Source: Hofstenia miamia (Eukaryota > Xenacoelomorpha > Acoela). From it: a DNA stretch of 64,000 nucleotides. The notes under the pieces were generated by a model, which saw only the letters and a list, made by a program, of their open reading frames with translations, had not been told where the DNA came from and did not search any database. Position 1 is the first letter of the stretch. Every line of letters starts with the position of its first letter. Positions 26,991 to 38,825 of the stretch are shown here, in pieces. The stretch is taken from positions 1,511,634 to 1,575,633 of the forward strand of contig SCFE01000013.1 in the NCBI GenBank assembly GCA_004352715.1, given 5' to 3'. A program made the translations under genes and the position numbers.

Positions 26991-28125
26991 TATTTTTTCT
27001 ACATAATACACTGGAACTGGAGTCTATTGGAGCTATCTAAAAAGTAGTTGTTACTTGTTATACTCATACGGAACTTAACGTGGATTAATTCAAGAGTAAA
27101 AGGTGTTATAGACAACAGAGTTCAACCCGATAGACATTACCTCGCTATGGAGAAACTGTATGGCAGTGTTACTATATATACTCTTAAATACACATCTCAG
27201 CCTGGGTGATGATTCTTCATTATTGAGCATTTTGTTTTTTCCTATTACATACTAAATTCAATTTGGTAAGCCATAATTTGTGCATTACAATAACAAAGTA
27301 ACAATGATGATCAAGTCAAAAACCCACTTTCCTTGCGAATAGCTTGGGAATTATACCTAGGATATGAATTAGGTTGGAATCTATTTTCACTCTAGAGAAT
27401 CACATTCATTATGAACATCACCTTAGGATCTTTGTAAATTTCAGCAAGCAAAACTTTGTAGAGATCTAATTTTTTTTCAGAATGGTTGTTGTGTGTTAAA
27501 TTGAATCTTGTTAGTGGAAAACTTGACATTGTGTAAAATTTTGTTCAGAATACCTAATTAAAAAACAAGTACATGACAAAAAATATTAAGCTGAATTTAT
27601 AGTGCTAAGGCTTCTAAGACTAGCAATATCCCATGCAACCACAAACAATTGTTAGGGGTTGAGGGCTGAGTGAAAGTTGATTTTTTTGATGGGTTAACGC
27701 TTTAGATTTTTACACGTTAACGCATTAATATACTTTAAGTTCCTTCTAATTGCAAATTCAATTAAACAAAATTTTACTGTGTAGATAAAATCATAGTTAT
27801 CCTTGCATTTATGTACTGTTGATAGCCGGATATTATTTCAAGAATCAGTTAATTGCAACCTATATTTTGATGTTAATTTTTCATAAATCATGGCGTTTAG
27901 CCTATTTAATGTTTACCCAAATAAAAGAAACACTTTTTACCCAATTATCTCATTGCGACAAAGAGTCGAATTAAACTCACATGTTAACTTTAGTTTGCAA
28001 AAATATTTTAACCCAGGTTTATTTTCTTTAGCTTCTCTCAACCCTGTAGGGGTTAGACAAAAATGACAGTTACAAAGGAATTACTTATTGTGATATTTCC
28101 AGACTGATGTATATGACTAATAGCT
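26991..28125. other. AT-rich DNA
   Basis: A paired GTTAACGC word (27694-27701 and 27718-27725) is the only notable local structure. No gene recognised. Confidence 0.45.
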
Positions 28126-28163
<38 letters not shown>

Positions 28164-28185
28164 TAATAATAATAATAATAATAAT
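28126..28185. repeat. (AAT)n microsatellite at 5' junction of a retrotransposon
   Basis: About 60 bp of AAT with one AAA interruption, ending exactly where the retrotransposon coding sequence starts. Some RLE-type retrotransposons (Dong, in the R4 clade) insert into TAA repeats, so this tract may be the target or the tail of an earlier copy. Confidence 0.97.
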
Positions 28186-28970
28186 TACATTGCAAGGCAT
28201 AAGGGAGGGAAAGGACTGCTAAGTGTGGAGGAAACTGTAGAAGCAGAAGCACTAGGGCTAAAGGAATACGTAGAAGCACAACCTAGAGGGTCACTACTGG
28301 AGGTCACTAAGGAGTTAAGGAAGATAAGAACTGAGAGTGAAGGAAAGAAGGTATACCAGAGTACGATGGCAAGCTGGGTGAAAAAGCATATAAAACAGTA
28401 GAAAGGAAGGAAGTGATAAGTGTAGGCTATGTAAGAAAGTGTGAGACAATAGATCATTTGGTAGCAGGGTGTGAGAAATTGGCAAAGAATGAGTATAAGT
28501 TCAGGCATGACAAGGTGGGACAAATGGTAGACTAAAGTTTGAGCAGGCAGCATTGGTTCGAAGCAGGAGACAAGTGGTATGAGCACAAGCGGCAGGGAGC
28601 CATAGAGAATGAGAAGGTTAAGATACTGTGGGATTTCAATATACAGACAAGCAATGTGATAGACATAGTAGTACCAAAAGACAGGAATGTAGAAAGCAAG
28701 AAATAAGAGAAGATAGAGACGTATAGAGAGTTGGCAGAAGAAATAGAAAGTATGTGGAATTTGAAGAAGGTTGAAGTAATCCCGGTAGTTGTAGGAGCAC
28801 TTAGAGTAGTGAGTAAGAAACATAAGTGATACTTGAAGGAGTTGTGAGTACCAAAGTGGAGAGGAGTGAGGAAAGCTTTCAGACTCCCTGGGAACTGGTA
28901 AGTTCCTCGAGCTGAGAGGGATACCAGCATGAAGCTGTGTGAAGTAATGAAATAATTATACCATTTCAAT
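28186..28970 (+). pseudogene. 3' end of an RLE-type non-LTR retrotransposon (dead)
   Basis: The first frame (28186-28401) reads YIARHKGGKGLLSVEETVEA, typical of the segment after the reverse-transcriptase thumb in retrotransposons with a restriction-like endonuclease. After TAG and shifts, CRLCKK then CETIDHLVAGC gives the CCHC finger (C-x2-C, then H-x4-C) with a frameshift at about 28439. One frame of 171 codons (28440-28955) follows: YKFRHDKV, DKWYEHK, KILWDFNIQT, IDIVVPKDRNV, YRELAEEIESMW, VIPVVVGALRVVSKKH. It holds five in-frame stops before its terminal TAA. Intact relatives have roughly 20-25 residues with RPDIVV between NIQT and the second catalytic Asp. Here that segment is missing, so the nuclease PD motif is apparently deleted. 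The upstream reverse transcriptase is absent (5' truncation). Confidence 0.88.
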
Positions 28971-29252
28971 AACTTTATATTTAATTGCATATTCCCATCC
29001 GGCATACACTAACAAATCTGCAAAAAGAATATACAATATATACCTTATACATATATACATATTTACAAAAATTGTAGCACACGCAACAAGGAAACACATA
29101 CAATAAACAAGCTAAAAAATTTACAAATAAAATAACACATAACAAACTGTTTAAAAAAATATTATTAAAAAGCAATATTCAAACTGTTTTGCCAGGTATT
29201 TAGGTTTTTTGAACCTCCTCTTATTTTTTGATGTGCTAGTAAGTTTTGTTTA

Positions 29253-29290
29253 AGTTAATAATAATAACAATAAACGCTTTTATTCCCGTA
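29253..29290 (-). repeat. (TTA)n-like 3' tail of the CR1/Jockey-like LINE
   Basis: On the minus strand AATAAAAGCGTTTATTGTTATTATTATTAAC ends the element: a short simple-repeat tail after an AATAAA, 60-100 bp beyond the end of the coding sequence. This fits the 3' border of a non-LTR retrotransposon. Confidence 0.7.
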
Positions 29291-29344
29291 AAATATACAC
29301 TAATGTACGCCTTACATAGGAATGTTTTATTTCTTTGTTACCTT

Positions 29345-30250
29345 ACTTCAGAAATGTAGGTACACCACCGTCTACCAGGAATCTTAGTGCAGATGGAAGG
29401 AACGTATTTCCCTGCAGAACATTATCCTAAATGCATTTCTTTGTCTTGACGATCGTATGGATTCGATTTCGATGTAGAGTGAATGTGTTTTATCAGCCTT
29501 AACAACCTGTTTCTTAAAGTGTGAATTTATTGTTGTAACAAGATCCGATTTAGTGATACGAGAGATTCTACTATATAGTTTAAGTTGTTTTCGCAGCTTC
29601 TTGCGGTCTTTATTAAGCAGTCCTGGAACCCACACTTCTGCTGCATATAGGTATATTGGCATTATATAGGCTGCGAAAATATGCTTACACTGCTGTGTAT
29701 TTGTATGTTCGAGAATGCCCGCAAGACTACAGATAACAAAAATTGCTTTTCATAGCTATCGATGACACTTATTCTTTACATTTCAGATGTTCATGCAGGA
29801 TTACTCCTAAATATTTATAGGATGTACACGATGGAAAATCTTCGTTATGTATTTTTACTGTTGAGCAAATAACTTTCAAGATACTCTTGTTGTGAACTGA
29901 GCTTTGTCTGAAGGGCAGTTCCTGTGACTTTCTAGAATGAATATACAAATTCTTGTCATCGCCCAGATTCGTAAGCTTGAACACTGCGTCCACGTATTTG
30001 TGGTAATCGCGTACTATTGTTGCTTTGCGAAGAACTGGAGTTGTAGTGTGTCGTCCGAATACTTGATAATGCCACCATCATCTTCGGTTGAAAATATCTT
30101 AGGTCTATTTTGTGTCTCTAGTACTGTAAGTGAATAATGGTCCGGCAAGAGAGCATCCCTGTGGTATTCCAACTTTCATCACAATGGGTTGCGAGAAACA
30201 TCTTGTTCCTTTCGTTGTTTGCTGCCATTCATGGAAGACTATTTAAATTA
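29345..30250 (-). pseudogene. CR1/Jockey-like LINE reverse transcriptase, C-terminal half (dead)
   Basis: Read on the minus strand from about 30250: WQQTTKGTRCF, then VGIPQGCSLAGPLF (the PQG/GPLLF box at about 30130-30175), then GGIIKYSDDTLQ (catalytic YSDD, usually YADD, at about 30050). After a frameshift come VDAVFKLTNLGDDKNLYIH, KSQELPFRQSS and YKYLGVILHEHLKCKE (29769-29993), the usual post-catalytic thumb. After another break come PIYLYAAEVWVPGLLNKDRK, LRKQLKLYSRIS (29384-29662) and, shifted again, LPSALRFLVDGG. The order, spacing and motifs are those of an APE-type LINE. At least three frameshifts and several stops make it a relic. The 5' half, including the endonuclease, is absent. Confidence 0.88.
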
Positions 30251-30254
30251 CCTT

Positions 30255-33200
30255 CCTAACTTACGAGTCCTTTGACCTGATAAATTTAGTTATTAATGTT
30301 TGAATTTTTGCTATATTTTCGGTGAATCCTGAAATTTTCTTTCTGGATACTTCATGCGTTCAGATTTTATCACTTCATATTTGTCTACAAATATTTCATT
30401 TGAAAACTCTCATTGGATTCACGTTGGATTATTATCAATAGAATGCTTGTAAAATAGCTTTTGATGTCACTTAGGCCTATATAAAATAAGAATAACAAAC
30501 AATATTTGACTAACAAATTGTGATAGCCTACTTTTTATCCAATTTTTTCCACCCCCATCGTAAATAATGACTAAAAATAGAATTAAAGACATTTATAATG
30601 CAGGAATTATGAAGTGAGAAAACCGACTTGTAAACGTGCATTTCAAATGACGTTTTAAGAATTACATGAATAATGAAAGGCGGATGACATGGTGAATAAT
30701 TTATTACCTAATTAACCACAGTTATAAAAATGTATTTCTTATGATCAATCGTAACTAAACCGCGCAATACTTTAAAGCAACCTATGTCAATGAAATATTT
30801 AGGCTCGGTTAAAGATAATGATACAAACATACAATCTGAATCGTTTTCTTTAGACTACATCATCTGTGTCTTCAAAATAGCATTCTATTGAGAAAAACGC
30901 TTAATTCTACTAATACAATAATAAAACAACAATGCATAAACAATTAATTGTGATGGTCATTGACAGCATAAAGTTAGAGCGTGATATATTACGAGATTTC
31001 TTAGTCAGCTCAAATCATGTAATGACCACACCCCCTGCCGCATTTTAACTTCGAGTAATTTTGTAAATTCTTTTGTCAAAATACTTACTTCCTCAGTGAA
31101 GAGTGTGATTTGCTTACAGATTTAATGAAAAAGACAATATATATTCCTTCAAAATTATAAGAACCAATTCTCTAAATAACAAATGCAAGCCTTTTAAAAT
31201 TGAGTTGTTCTCCAAAATGATTAAAAACTCTTAATTTTCTCAACAGTATTTTAATTTTTGTCATGATTAGACAAAAACTAACATTACTTACACATTGTGA
31301 TATATGATAATGTAGATTCCAAATGTTACTGAAATTTAATAAATATAGCATTATATAACTATGAAAATCATTGACGCAGTGCACTGGGATGTTCTATTAA
31401 ATCATAAAATATGCAAATTGAGAAAACACAGTGACTTGTTAAATTTTGGTGTACAGTATATCAATGTGGTAAAACCATTTTAAGTGATATAATGTTAGAT
31501 TTTAGGTTGACCAAATAATAAAAGATGCTTGCTATTTCATATATGCTAATGGGACAATGGTTGATGCCCACTCCTTGCAAGAGTATTATTCGTAGCAATC
31601 AACAAGTTTTTGAAACGAACAGAATGTTTTACATAAATTAAGATAAATTAAGATTTTAAAAGCATTTTCTTAATTTTTTAAGAACATGTTACTGCTGGGA
31701 TTGTGGTATGATAACTAATATTGAGGACGCGTAGAAGGTTTGCAGTTTTTGAAGTAGTCCGAACATTATCATTTTTAGAAGTTTGAGAAGTCATTTTACT
31801 AGTTTTTTTCTCAGTGATAGACATTCGTCTCATGTGTTTCGAAGCACACTTTAGTCCAGGAAAAAATAGGTTTTTGTTTCCTCGTAAATAAATAAACAGT
31901 CTTTCTATTAATTCAGTTGTTCATTGTAAATGTTAAACAGCTGAAAACAAATGAACCTCCGTGTAAAATACTGGAATCGATTTCTACTTATGAGCATTTT
32001 ATTAATTTTGTCATCACCTAAAGAAATTTCCGTTTATTACATTTGTTCAGCCTATGAAATTGTTTGTGCTGAGAAATCCCTTGTTCAGTTTTGACCAAAT
32101 TTATCCACTCCATCTAAAATAACCACATTAATGATTCTCACTAGACTTAGAAAGTTTCATTTTCCGGTGATAGCTGATATAATTCAGATAATTAGTTTTT
32201 ATATAGCTTCTTTCTTCAGAATTTATTGACCGTCAGCTGACTGTTTCATTTCATTATGTCAGATGCGTTTTATTGTTATTGGCATTTTATTATTGTTATA
32301 TTATCATTCAAATAATGATTATAACGTTATGGGTATATTATACTCGATATTTTGACTTTTCAGTGATGTAAATTTCCAAATTTCGTTTGCACAAAAGAAC
32401 TTTTCTGATTGATTGATTTTCTTGTTTAAACAAAATTAAAACCCTAATCAATACACATTTGGTATAGATTTCAATAATTATAACATCGTTGCTTTTTATA
32501 AACAAATGAATGTAGACGTGCGTTACTCCCTATTTCGTCTGCATACAGCTGAGGCTTTAAATATTTTATACACTAATAAAATGAGCAAGTCTCATTTCCT
32601 GCATAAATCTTATAGCACCTATAATGAAATAGATATTCTAAGGAATTAAGCAAATCTATCGAATTGTTAACGATATTGAGCTGATAGGACATGGAGTGCT
32701 TCCTAAAGCAATTAGGTCATTTGAACTTAAGTTAATGGCAAAGTAGCAAGGATATCATAGCTCAAATTCATAATAAATAAACTTATAAGATATGTGTCTA
32801 ATGGTTGTATTATAAATGAATCCATAATTCCAAACTAGTACTGATCTCTAATTATTAAGGTTTACTTAAGTTAAAAATTGACGTGTTCAAATTAAAATGA
32901 TTTTCCAAAGCTTGGACAATATGCGGTGATTGCATAATATAAGTGTATTAACTTATTTGCAAAGATGATAAAAATCAAAGAATTATTCAATTGAGTTGGA
33001 ACAATAAATTCAATTTAAACATCTCAAATAATTTTTATAAAGTACATGAAACATATTAGAATGTTCATGATTTATTATAAAATAATATATTTATTATGTA
33101 TATAATACTGACTTTGATTTGTGCAGTTCGTAACAAAAATCAAACAGTTAATATTTCTAAAGCTCATTAAACTATTAGTAAATTCATAAAAATATTTTGA

Positions 33201-33850
33201 GCAACAACCTCTATTTATTAGATGTATGTGTTAAGTTAATATTCACTAATGTTGAAAATTTGCCTCGAATGTGAATCCCAACCTGGCCCATATCAAAATG
33301 ATTCATTTGATAACCAAGGAAAATCTTAATGAAAGACATTCTAAGCCCATTTTGAAAATATATTTTAAGATTTTTACAAAAACGTGAGAATTACCAAAAG
33401 CATAATGTGCCACAACATAAAAAAGAGAACTTAACTTATCACACTATTCAATTTCTTGGCGCCATAGACAATATATCATTTTCTTGAGAAAAAAGTAAGT
33501 TTATATTTTATTTGTTATATCAAAAATTGTTTTCAACATTTTTAGAAATCAAAGGATTTGATAAAGATAATGATTCGATTTTTGAAAAAGAGGGAAATCG
33601 ATTGATTTAAAAAACAACATTGCTTATCTTCCTATAAAATATAGAACGTAAAAGCATTGATTTATATCCAAAGGTAAGTTTGGTTCAAATGATTCAAGAT
33701 AATTCGTTACAAGAACACTTGCCATCTAGACAGACCAAATTTGTAGACAAGATAGACTGAAATTGTAAATAATCAGCTTTTCACGAAATACGTCTCTTTT
33801 TAGCAGCACGCTTCCAAATTAATGCCTAGAACTTTCCCTAACATTTATAA
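30255..33850. other. Unique AT-rich DNA
   Basis: An ACCACACCCCCTGCC word at 31026-31040 is locally GC-rich. An imperfect hairpin (GTTATATTATCATT / AATGATTATAAC) lies at about 32296-32326. No gene or longer repeat recognised; the frame at 31172-31384 (-) has no resemblance to a known family. Confidence 0.5.
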
Positions 33851-33851
33851 T

Positions 33852-34020
33852 TCGCAGTAATTGCCAAATATTTAGATCTTAAAATTTACTTTTTTAACTT
33901 AAATGAAGTTTTGTGTGAATATATGGGGACATGCGTTTTTATTGTAAGTGACAATGTGTCCTTTCATGTAATCGAAATTTCTCAGGTAGCACTCTTACAA
34001 TTAATGTTGTACACCCGTCT
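33852..34020 (+). repeat. Dispersed diverged repeat, copy 3
   Basis: Same orientation and same order of words as 11590-11795: CAGTAATTGCCAA, TTTTTTAACTTAAATGAAGTTTTGTGTG, ATATATGGGGACATGCG and CTCTTACAATTAAT. See copy 1 for the alignment. Confidence 0.65.
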
Positions 34021-34204
34021 ATCCCATCACTTCTCATAGGAAATTACATCGGAACATTTTAAAACAAATTAAATGACAACAATGAATTTTGATGAACATT
34101 TAATCATGGATTAAAAATTTCTAGTTGAATTTCAAATACTCAGCCCAAATCCTGAAAATATTATATGTAATATGAAGAAACTCCTCAAATTTACAATGTA
34201 CTTT

Positions 34205-34300
34205 CATCGGCCGGCGGTACCACCGAATGTCTTGTTACCGCGTTATATCGTTTCCTAACCCGCTAACGTACTGCGCTTAAGATGACCCGCTTCCCACCTT
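34205..34300. other. GC-rich patch beside an (AT)n tract
   Basis: CGGCCGGCGGTACCACCG, TTACCGCG and GACCCGCTTCCCACC occur in 95 bp immediately left of (AT)n. The base composition is foreign to the surroundings, which suggests a transposon scrap. No terminal repeat is visible. Confidence 0.3.
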
Positions 34301-34301
34301 G

Positions 34302-34305
<4 letters not shown>

Positions 34306-34335
<30 letters not shown>
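34306..34335. repeat. (AT)n microsatellite
   Basis: About 30 bp of alternating TA. Confidence 0.96.
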
Positions 34336-34338
<3 letters not shown>

Positions 34339-34580
34339 CTGCTTGAATAATAAGCTTCTTTATAATTTTATGAAATAACAACGAAAATTTTAAATGAAAG
34401 TACTTTCAGTACTTACTTGTACCATCGTTAGTCAAAAAAAATATTTGGTGGTAAAAATATAAATTTACAAATCTTTAATTAAATTTAATTAATATAAAAT
34501 AAATTTATATTAAGGAAGAGAAACCTATTTTAAATACATAATGTCATCAAACTTTTCATTTATTTTAGTATATTCGCCTG

Positions 34581-34603
34581 TATATATATATATATATATA
34601 TAT
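34581..34603. repeat. (AT)n microsatellite
   Basis: About 23 bp of alternating TA. Confidence 0.95.
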
Positions 34604-36728
34604 TACTCATCATCAAAAATATTTTTTTCGAAAACTTTCTTACAAAACTGTATGAGCAACTTGCTATATAATGAAACAAATAAGTATTAGTCATGGTTGA
34701 GATGTATTAAATTGCTTAGTGAACATGATGTTTTCTACATTTCTATTAATATAACGCTTCTCCTACCTTGTGTTATTAGTTTTGATAATTATCCTAAAGT
34801 TTTAATTTTCTAATTGTAACGAAATATTTCAGCTTGTTAAATAATAAATTGCGTGCATTTCTATGCATTTTGGAAAAATGGTGGCTCTCTTCTCCAATTG
34901 GTTGATATGGTGACATTGATATGTATAAACAACCTAAGCCTGTGGGAGTGCGATGTTTATTATTGAAAAATGGTCTGTTTTCAAAGACTGAAACGTTGGA
35001 ATTACTCTTGGCTGTATTAACTTTGATTAATATTAACAAAGCTTTTTGCGAATTTCTTGATGTTATTTTTCGTGAAAGGCTGTATCCAATATATTTTTTG
35101 TTTTCTATAATGATTTCATGTTTAAATTAGTTGCATTATCTTGCCTTAGAATTTGTTCTGTAGTAATGTTTTTAATCAATTTATAAAGACCCTTTGGATA
35201 TCGATGTTAAAGCCTTAATAGCATTGTGCAATTATTTTTCCGCAAATTAATTCTTTTGATTTTACATTTCTTATGACTTAAGTGTTATAAAAGCCTGTAC
35301 TAGCATCATAAAATGTTTACTTAATGTACAATATGCATAATAATGGTAAATCAGCATATAAAAATATTAATTTGTTGAATATTTGTTTTTCCAGTGTGTC
35401 TAGAATAATCAGCTTTGTTCACTTCAGTTTGGCAAAAACTATTTGATTCAAAATATTCTAATTTCAGCGATCAATTTTAAAAAATGCAGTTATTTCAATC
35501 AGAGTTTATTTTAGCAAAGTTAGTTAATAGTTGGGTAAATATCTTAGGGAAATATTTTAGACGTTGATCAATAAAAAACCGAGACTCAAATGATAGACTA
35601 ATCCTTAAGCTGAAATTTTCTAAGAAATGTATTTTTATTTAATACCTAGCATGTTGAATCACTTTAGCCTTTCATGTATCACAAACTTTATATAAAGCTT
35701 TTTAATTGACAGATACATTTGAATCTATTGTATTGCAAATTCTCAAGATATTAATAAATAGCCAACGTATTTCTCATAAATATCATCTTCAGGCTGATGC
35801 ATTGCCTAATTTTTTAGAAACCACTGACGAATGTCCCCTGATGTGCTTCCCACTAATCCATGATATTAATTACGTCTCTAGTTATTACATATGGCTCCGT
35901 TTACCTACCAAAGCCAAAAATTTAAAGAATTATCATAATTTCAACACCATGTGAACTTTCTAAAATTGTTCCTAGCATCAGACATAAGTGTTCAAAGCAT
36001 TGCTTTTGAATGTATAATACAGTACAAAACTTGCAAGCGTATCCCTGACTTAGGAGAAACGATAATAAATAGAAAAGATACAAGACCGCATTTAATGTAT
36101 TCGAAGCTTTAAACTAAATTTTGCTGCACAATGATCATTATTGACGCTTCATGTATATTTCCAAAGCATTGAATTTAAAAAGAAAAAATTATGATACATT
36201 TGGCATAGCCTATTTATTCCCAAAGGGGACTGGTCCCTACAAATTTGAAACTAGAGAGACTATTCCCCATTGGCTACACTCCTGGTCATAACTCAGTCAA
36301 TATAATAAATCTGTAATAAAAAACGTAAAATGAAAGTAAATTGTTGATTATTTACACAATATGAATTTTCGCTAACATTTTCAAGTGGGTTCACATTTGT
36401 TTTTGTAATAACATGTTCTTAAGTTTGCATAGAGCCTTTATAGTGCCACGCCCGTCTGGAAGAAAATACTTTCTTACCCGTATCCATCCGCACTCAAATT
36501 TGTGTACCATATAAAAAATGAAATTTTTTATGTGATTGAACATTTTAAAAATTTTCAATGAACTTCGAACACAATTCATTTTCATTGTGTATTAATTTTT
36601 TCAACATTTTCTGATAAACTATATTTTTGAAAAAATTTTTATCTTTAATATCCACATTGGGTAATAGAAAGCCTACACTTACCTGATAATAATTATGCAT
36701 ATTTGGCCGTACCGGCGTAATAAAAACC

Positions 36729-36731
<3 letters not shown>
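34604..36731. other. AT-rich DNA with a possible transposon end at 36.2 kb
   Basis: On the minus strand CAGGAGTGTAGCCAATGGGG (ending near 36282) and the paired AAAGGGGACTGGTCCC at 36221-36236 look like transposon subterminal sequence, but no matching duplication is found. The frame at 35706-35954 (+, 82 codons) follows a good acceptor-like run (CTTTTTAATTGACAG) but shows no known domain. Confidence 0.4.

Positions 36732-36773
<42 letters not shown>
36732..36773. repeat. (AT)n microsatellite
   Basis: About 42 bp with one ATGT interruption near its right end. Confidence 0.96.
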
Positions 36774-36774
<1 letters not shown>

Positions 36775-37012
36775 TTTTTTCAATGATGTTGTAATCATTA
36801 TTAAGCCTATTTAGTTGTTCAAAACTGATTTTCTTGTAAATCGTTTAGATGATAAGCTAATTGAAGGGAGTAATCACAAAAGCTATGAAACTGTAGATGT
36901 CATTAAATTTACTGATTTCGTAATTTTGTTTAAATTTCTCGATTAGATAGATTGTCAATACAATGACATAATTTAGGATTTGTTAGTGCTTTGCCATAAC
37001 TTTAGAATACAA

Positions 37013-37904
37013 TTAAGGGTTAAACGAAGTGTGATGTAATTTTGGTGCCCCAAGAACAACTAGAATAAGATCTTGAGCTCAAATCAAATTGTAAGAACCT
37101 GATATTTTGTGATTTTTCCACATTTTTTAAGTACCTTTTGTCTGCACAATATGGGAATCATCCTAACTTTGCTTATCAAGATTCAGCAAAAACATCAATA
37201 GTCTAAGTTTGGGGTAGATTTGTTACCCAGAAAGAAATCAGCTTAAAACTTTTGCTTTACGATTATTGCTAGTTTTTTATAATAATATCATGCTTGAAAA
37301 ACACTAGTGCTATGATTTCATGAAAATTTTATTAACATTCATTTAGCTTTTACCCAAAAACATCTAAATTGGGAAATTCTTACTCTTTTTAGTTTTTGAT
37401 GCTATGATTTTTTGCATACATATTAAATTCAAATTCCTAGAGTCTTAAGCTTGATATAGCTTTTTTCGCAGATTGACTTTTTCACATAACCACTAAAATA
37501 TGCAAAAAAATCATAGCATATAAGAACTAAAAAAATTTCACAATATAAATGTTTTAGGGTACAACATAAATTAATATTAATAAAAAATAAAATTTTCATA
37601 AAATTTTAGCATTAGGGTTCTTCATGCATGGCATTACTATAACAAACTAGCAATCATCCTAAGGCAAGAATTTTGTGCTGATTTTTTTTGGGTAACAATT
37701 TAGCCCAAACTTAGACTAATGATGTTTTTGTTGAATCTTGGAAAGCAAAGTTAAGATGATTCCCATATTGTGTAGACAAAAAGTACTTAAAAAATTTGGA
37801 AAAGTGACACAATATCAGGTTCTTACAATTTGATTTGAACTCAAAATCCTATTCTAATTGTTCTTGAGGTAACAAACTTACCCCAAACTTAATTTATCCC
37901 TTAA
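37013..37904. mobile_element. Long fold-back element / MITE with about 400-bp inverted arms and TTAA flanks
   Basis: The element proper is 37017-37900 (884 bp). The left arm (37017-37418) and right arm (37499-37900) are inverted copies of one another with few indels. Words shared across the arms, read inward, include ATCAAATTGTAAGAACCTGA, CAATATGGGAATCAT, GTCTAAGTTTGGG, TTGCTAGTTT, TTATGAAAATTTTATTA-like and TGCTATGATTTTTTGCAT. A spacer of about 80 bp (37419-37498) separates the arms. The outer ends read GGGWTAAA, and TTAA lies on both sides (37013-37016 and 37901-37904). This suggests a TTAA target duplication, although TTAA would also be symmetrical if it were part of the repeat. No coding capacity. 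Confidence 0.9.
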
Positions 37905-38112
37905 TCTGAATTAGAAAGCTTGGAAAGCAAAGAATGACAAAAATATTTGCTAATAATTGATTTCAGATTTAAAAATTATATTATCGCTATATACTACAAA
38001 TTTAATTATGTAAATAGCGGCAAACTACTGAATTATTCGTATAAAACAATCTCAGATTAAATAACATTTGTAATAACAACATTTTTTTCAGTGAGCGAGA
38101 TATAACGATACG

Positions 38113-38113
<1 letters not shown>

Positions 38114-38143
<30 letters not shown>

Positions 38144-38280
38144 NNNNNNNNNNNNNNNNNNNNNNNNNNNNNNNNNNNNNNNNNNNNNNNNNNNNNNNNN
38201 NNNNNNNNNNNNNNNNNNNNNNNNNNNNNNNNNNNNNNNNNNNNNNNNNNNNNNNNNNNNNNNNNNNNNNNNNNNNNNNN

Positions 38281-38314
<34 letters not shown>
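38114..38314. repeat. (AT)n tract interrupted by a 137-bp gap
   Basis: AT runs at 38114-38143 and 38283-38314 border a run of N (38144-38280), so the gap is internal to the microsatellite. Confidence 0.95.
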
Positions 38315-38317
<3 letters not shown>

Positions 38318-38459
38318 AAATAATTTAAAAGTTCTGAAAGAATTTTGTATTAAATTTTGCATTTACTTCAGTTTTAAAATAAATTAATTGTTTTGGGATT
38401 AAACATTGTTTATTTTCTTTACAGAATTTTACAATATTACCTGTGGCATTCTACAGAAA

Positions 38460-38504
38460 CAAGAAATTACATAAACAAGAGATTTGTTTATGAAATGTAA
38501 TTTC
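38460..38504. repeat. Short imperfect hairpin
   Basis: AAGAAATTACATAAAC on the left pairs with GTTTATGAAATGTAATTTCTT on the right, with a small bulge and a loop of about 9 nt (AAGAGATTT). Confidence 0.7.
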
Positions 38505-38788
38505 TTGATTGCGACCTAAATGTTGTTGATTTATCTATTAATATGAAATGTATGCTGCACAAAATAGTGAGAAAATAAATTAGTACATACAGTTGCATTT
38601 TGTAATTCCATGCAGATCTCAAACTACAAAATTTAAATATATTTATTGAGTTTTTGAGCAATTCATTTTCACCTAAACAACAAAATGAATAATAAATCAA
38701 AAAAAATATTTGAGTTGTCAAAAACTTGACACATTTCTATTTGTAAATAGAAAATTTTATAAAGAATGATGACATCAATGTACTGATT

Positions 38789-38791
<3 letters not shown>

Positions 38792-38821
<30 letters not shown>
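38792..38821. repeat. (AT)n microsatellite
   Basis: About 29 bp of alternating TA. Confidence 0.96.

Positions 38822-38825
<4 letters not shown>

Noticed and set aside
28185-28823. 212-codon minus-strand open frame, one of the longest free of N
   Set aside because: It is the exact antisense of the retrotransposon 3' end. The sense strand is purine-rich, so its complement rarely makes stops. The sense frame carries the recognised motifs.
28532-29005. 157-codon minus-strand open frame
   Set aside because: Also antisense to the same retrotransposon relic.
36170-36285. CATTTGGCATAGCC ... GGCTACACTCCTG as a possible short hAT MITE
   Set aside because: The ends match poorly and the flanking 8-mers (TTATGATA versus GTCATAAC) are not duplicates.
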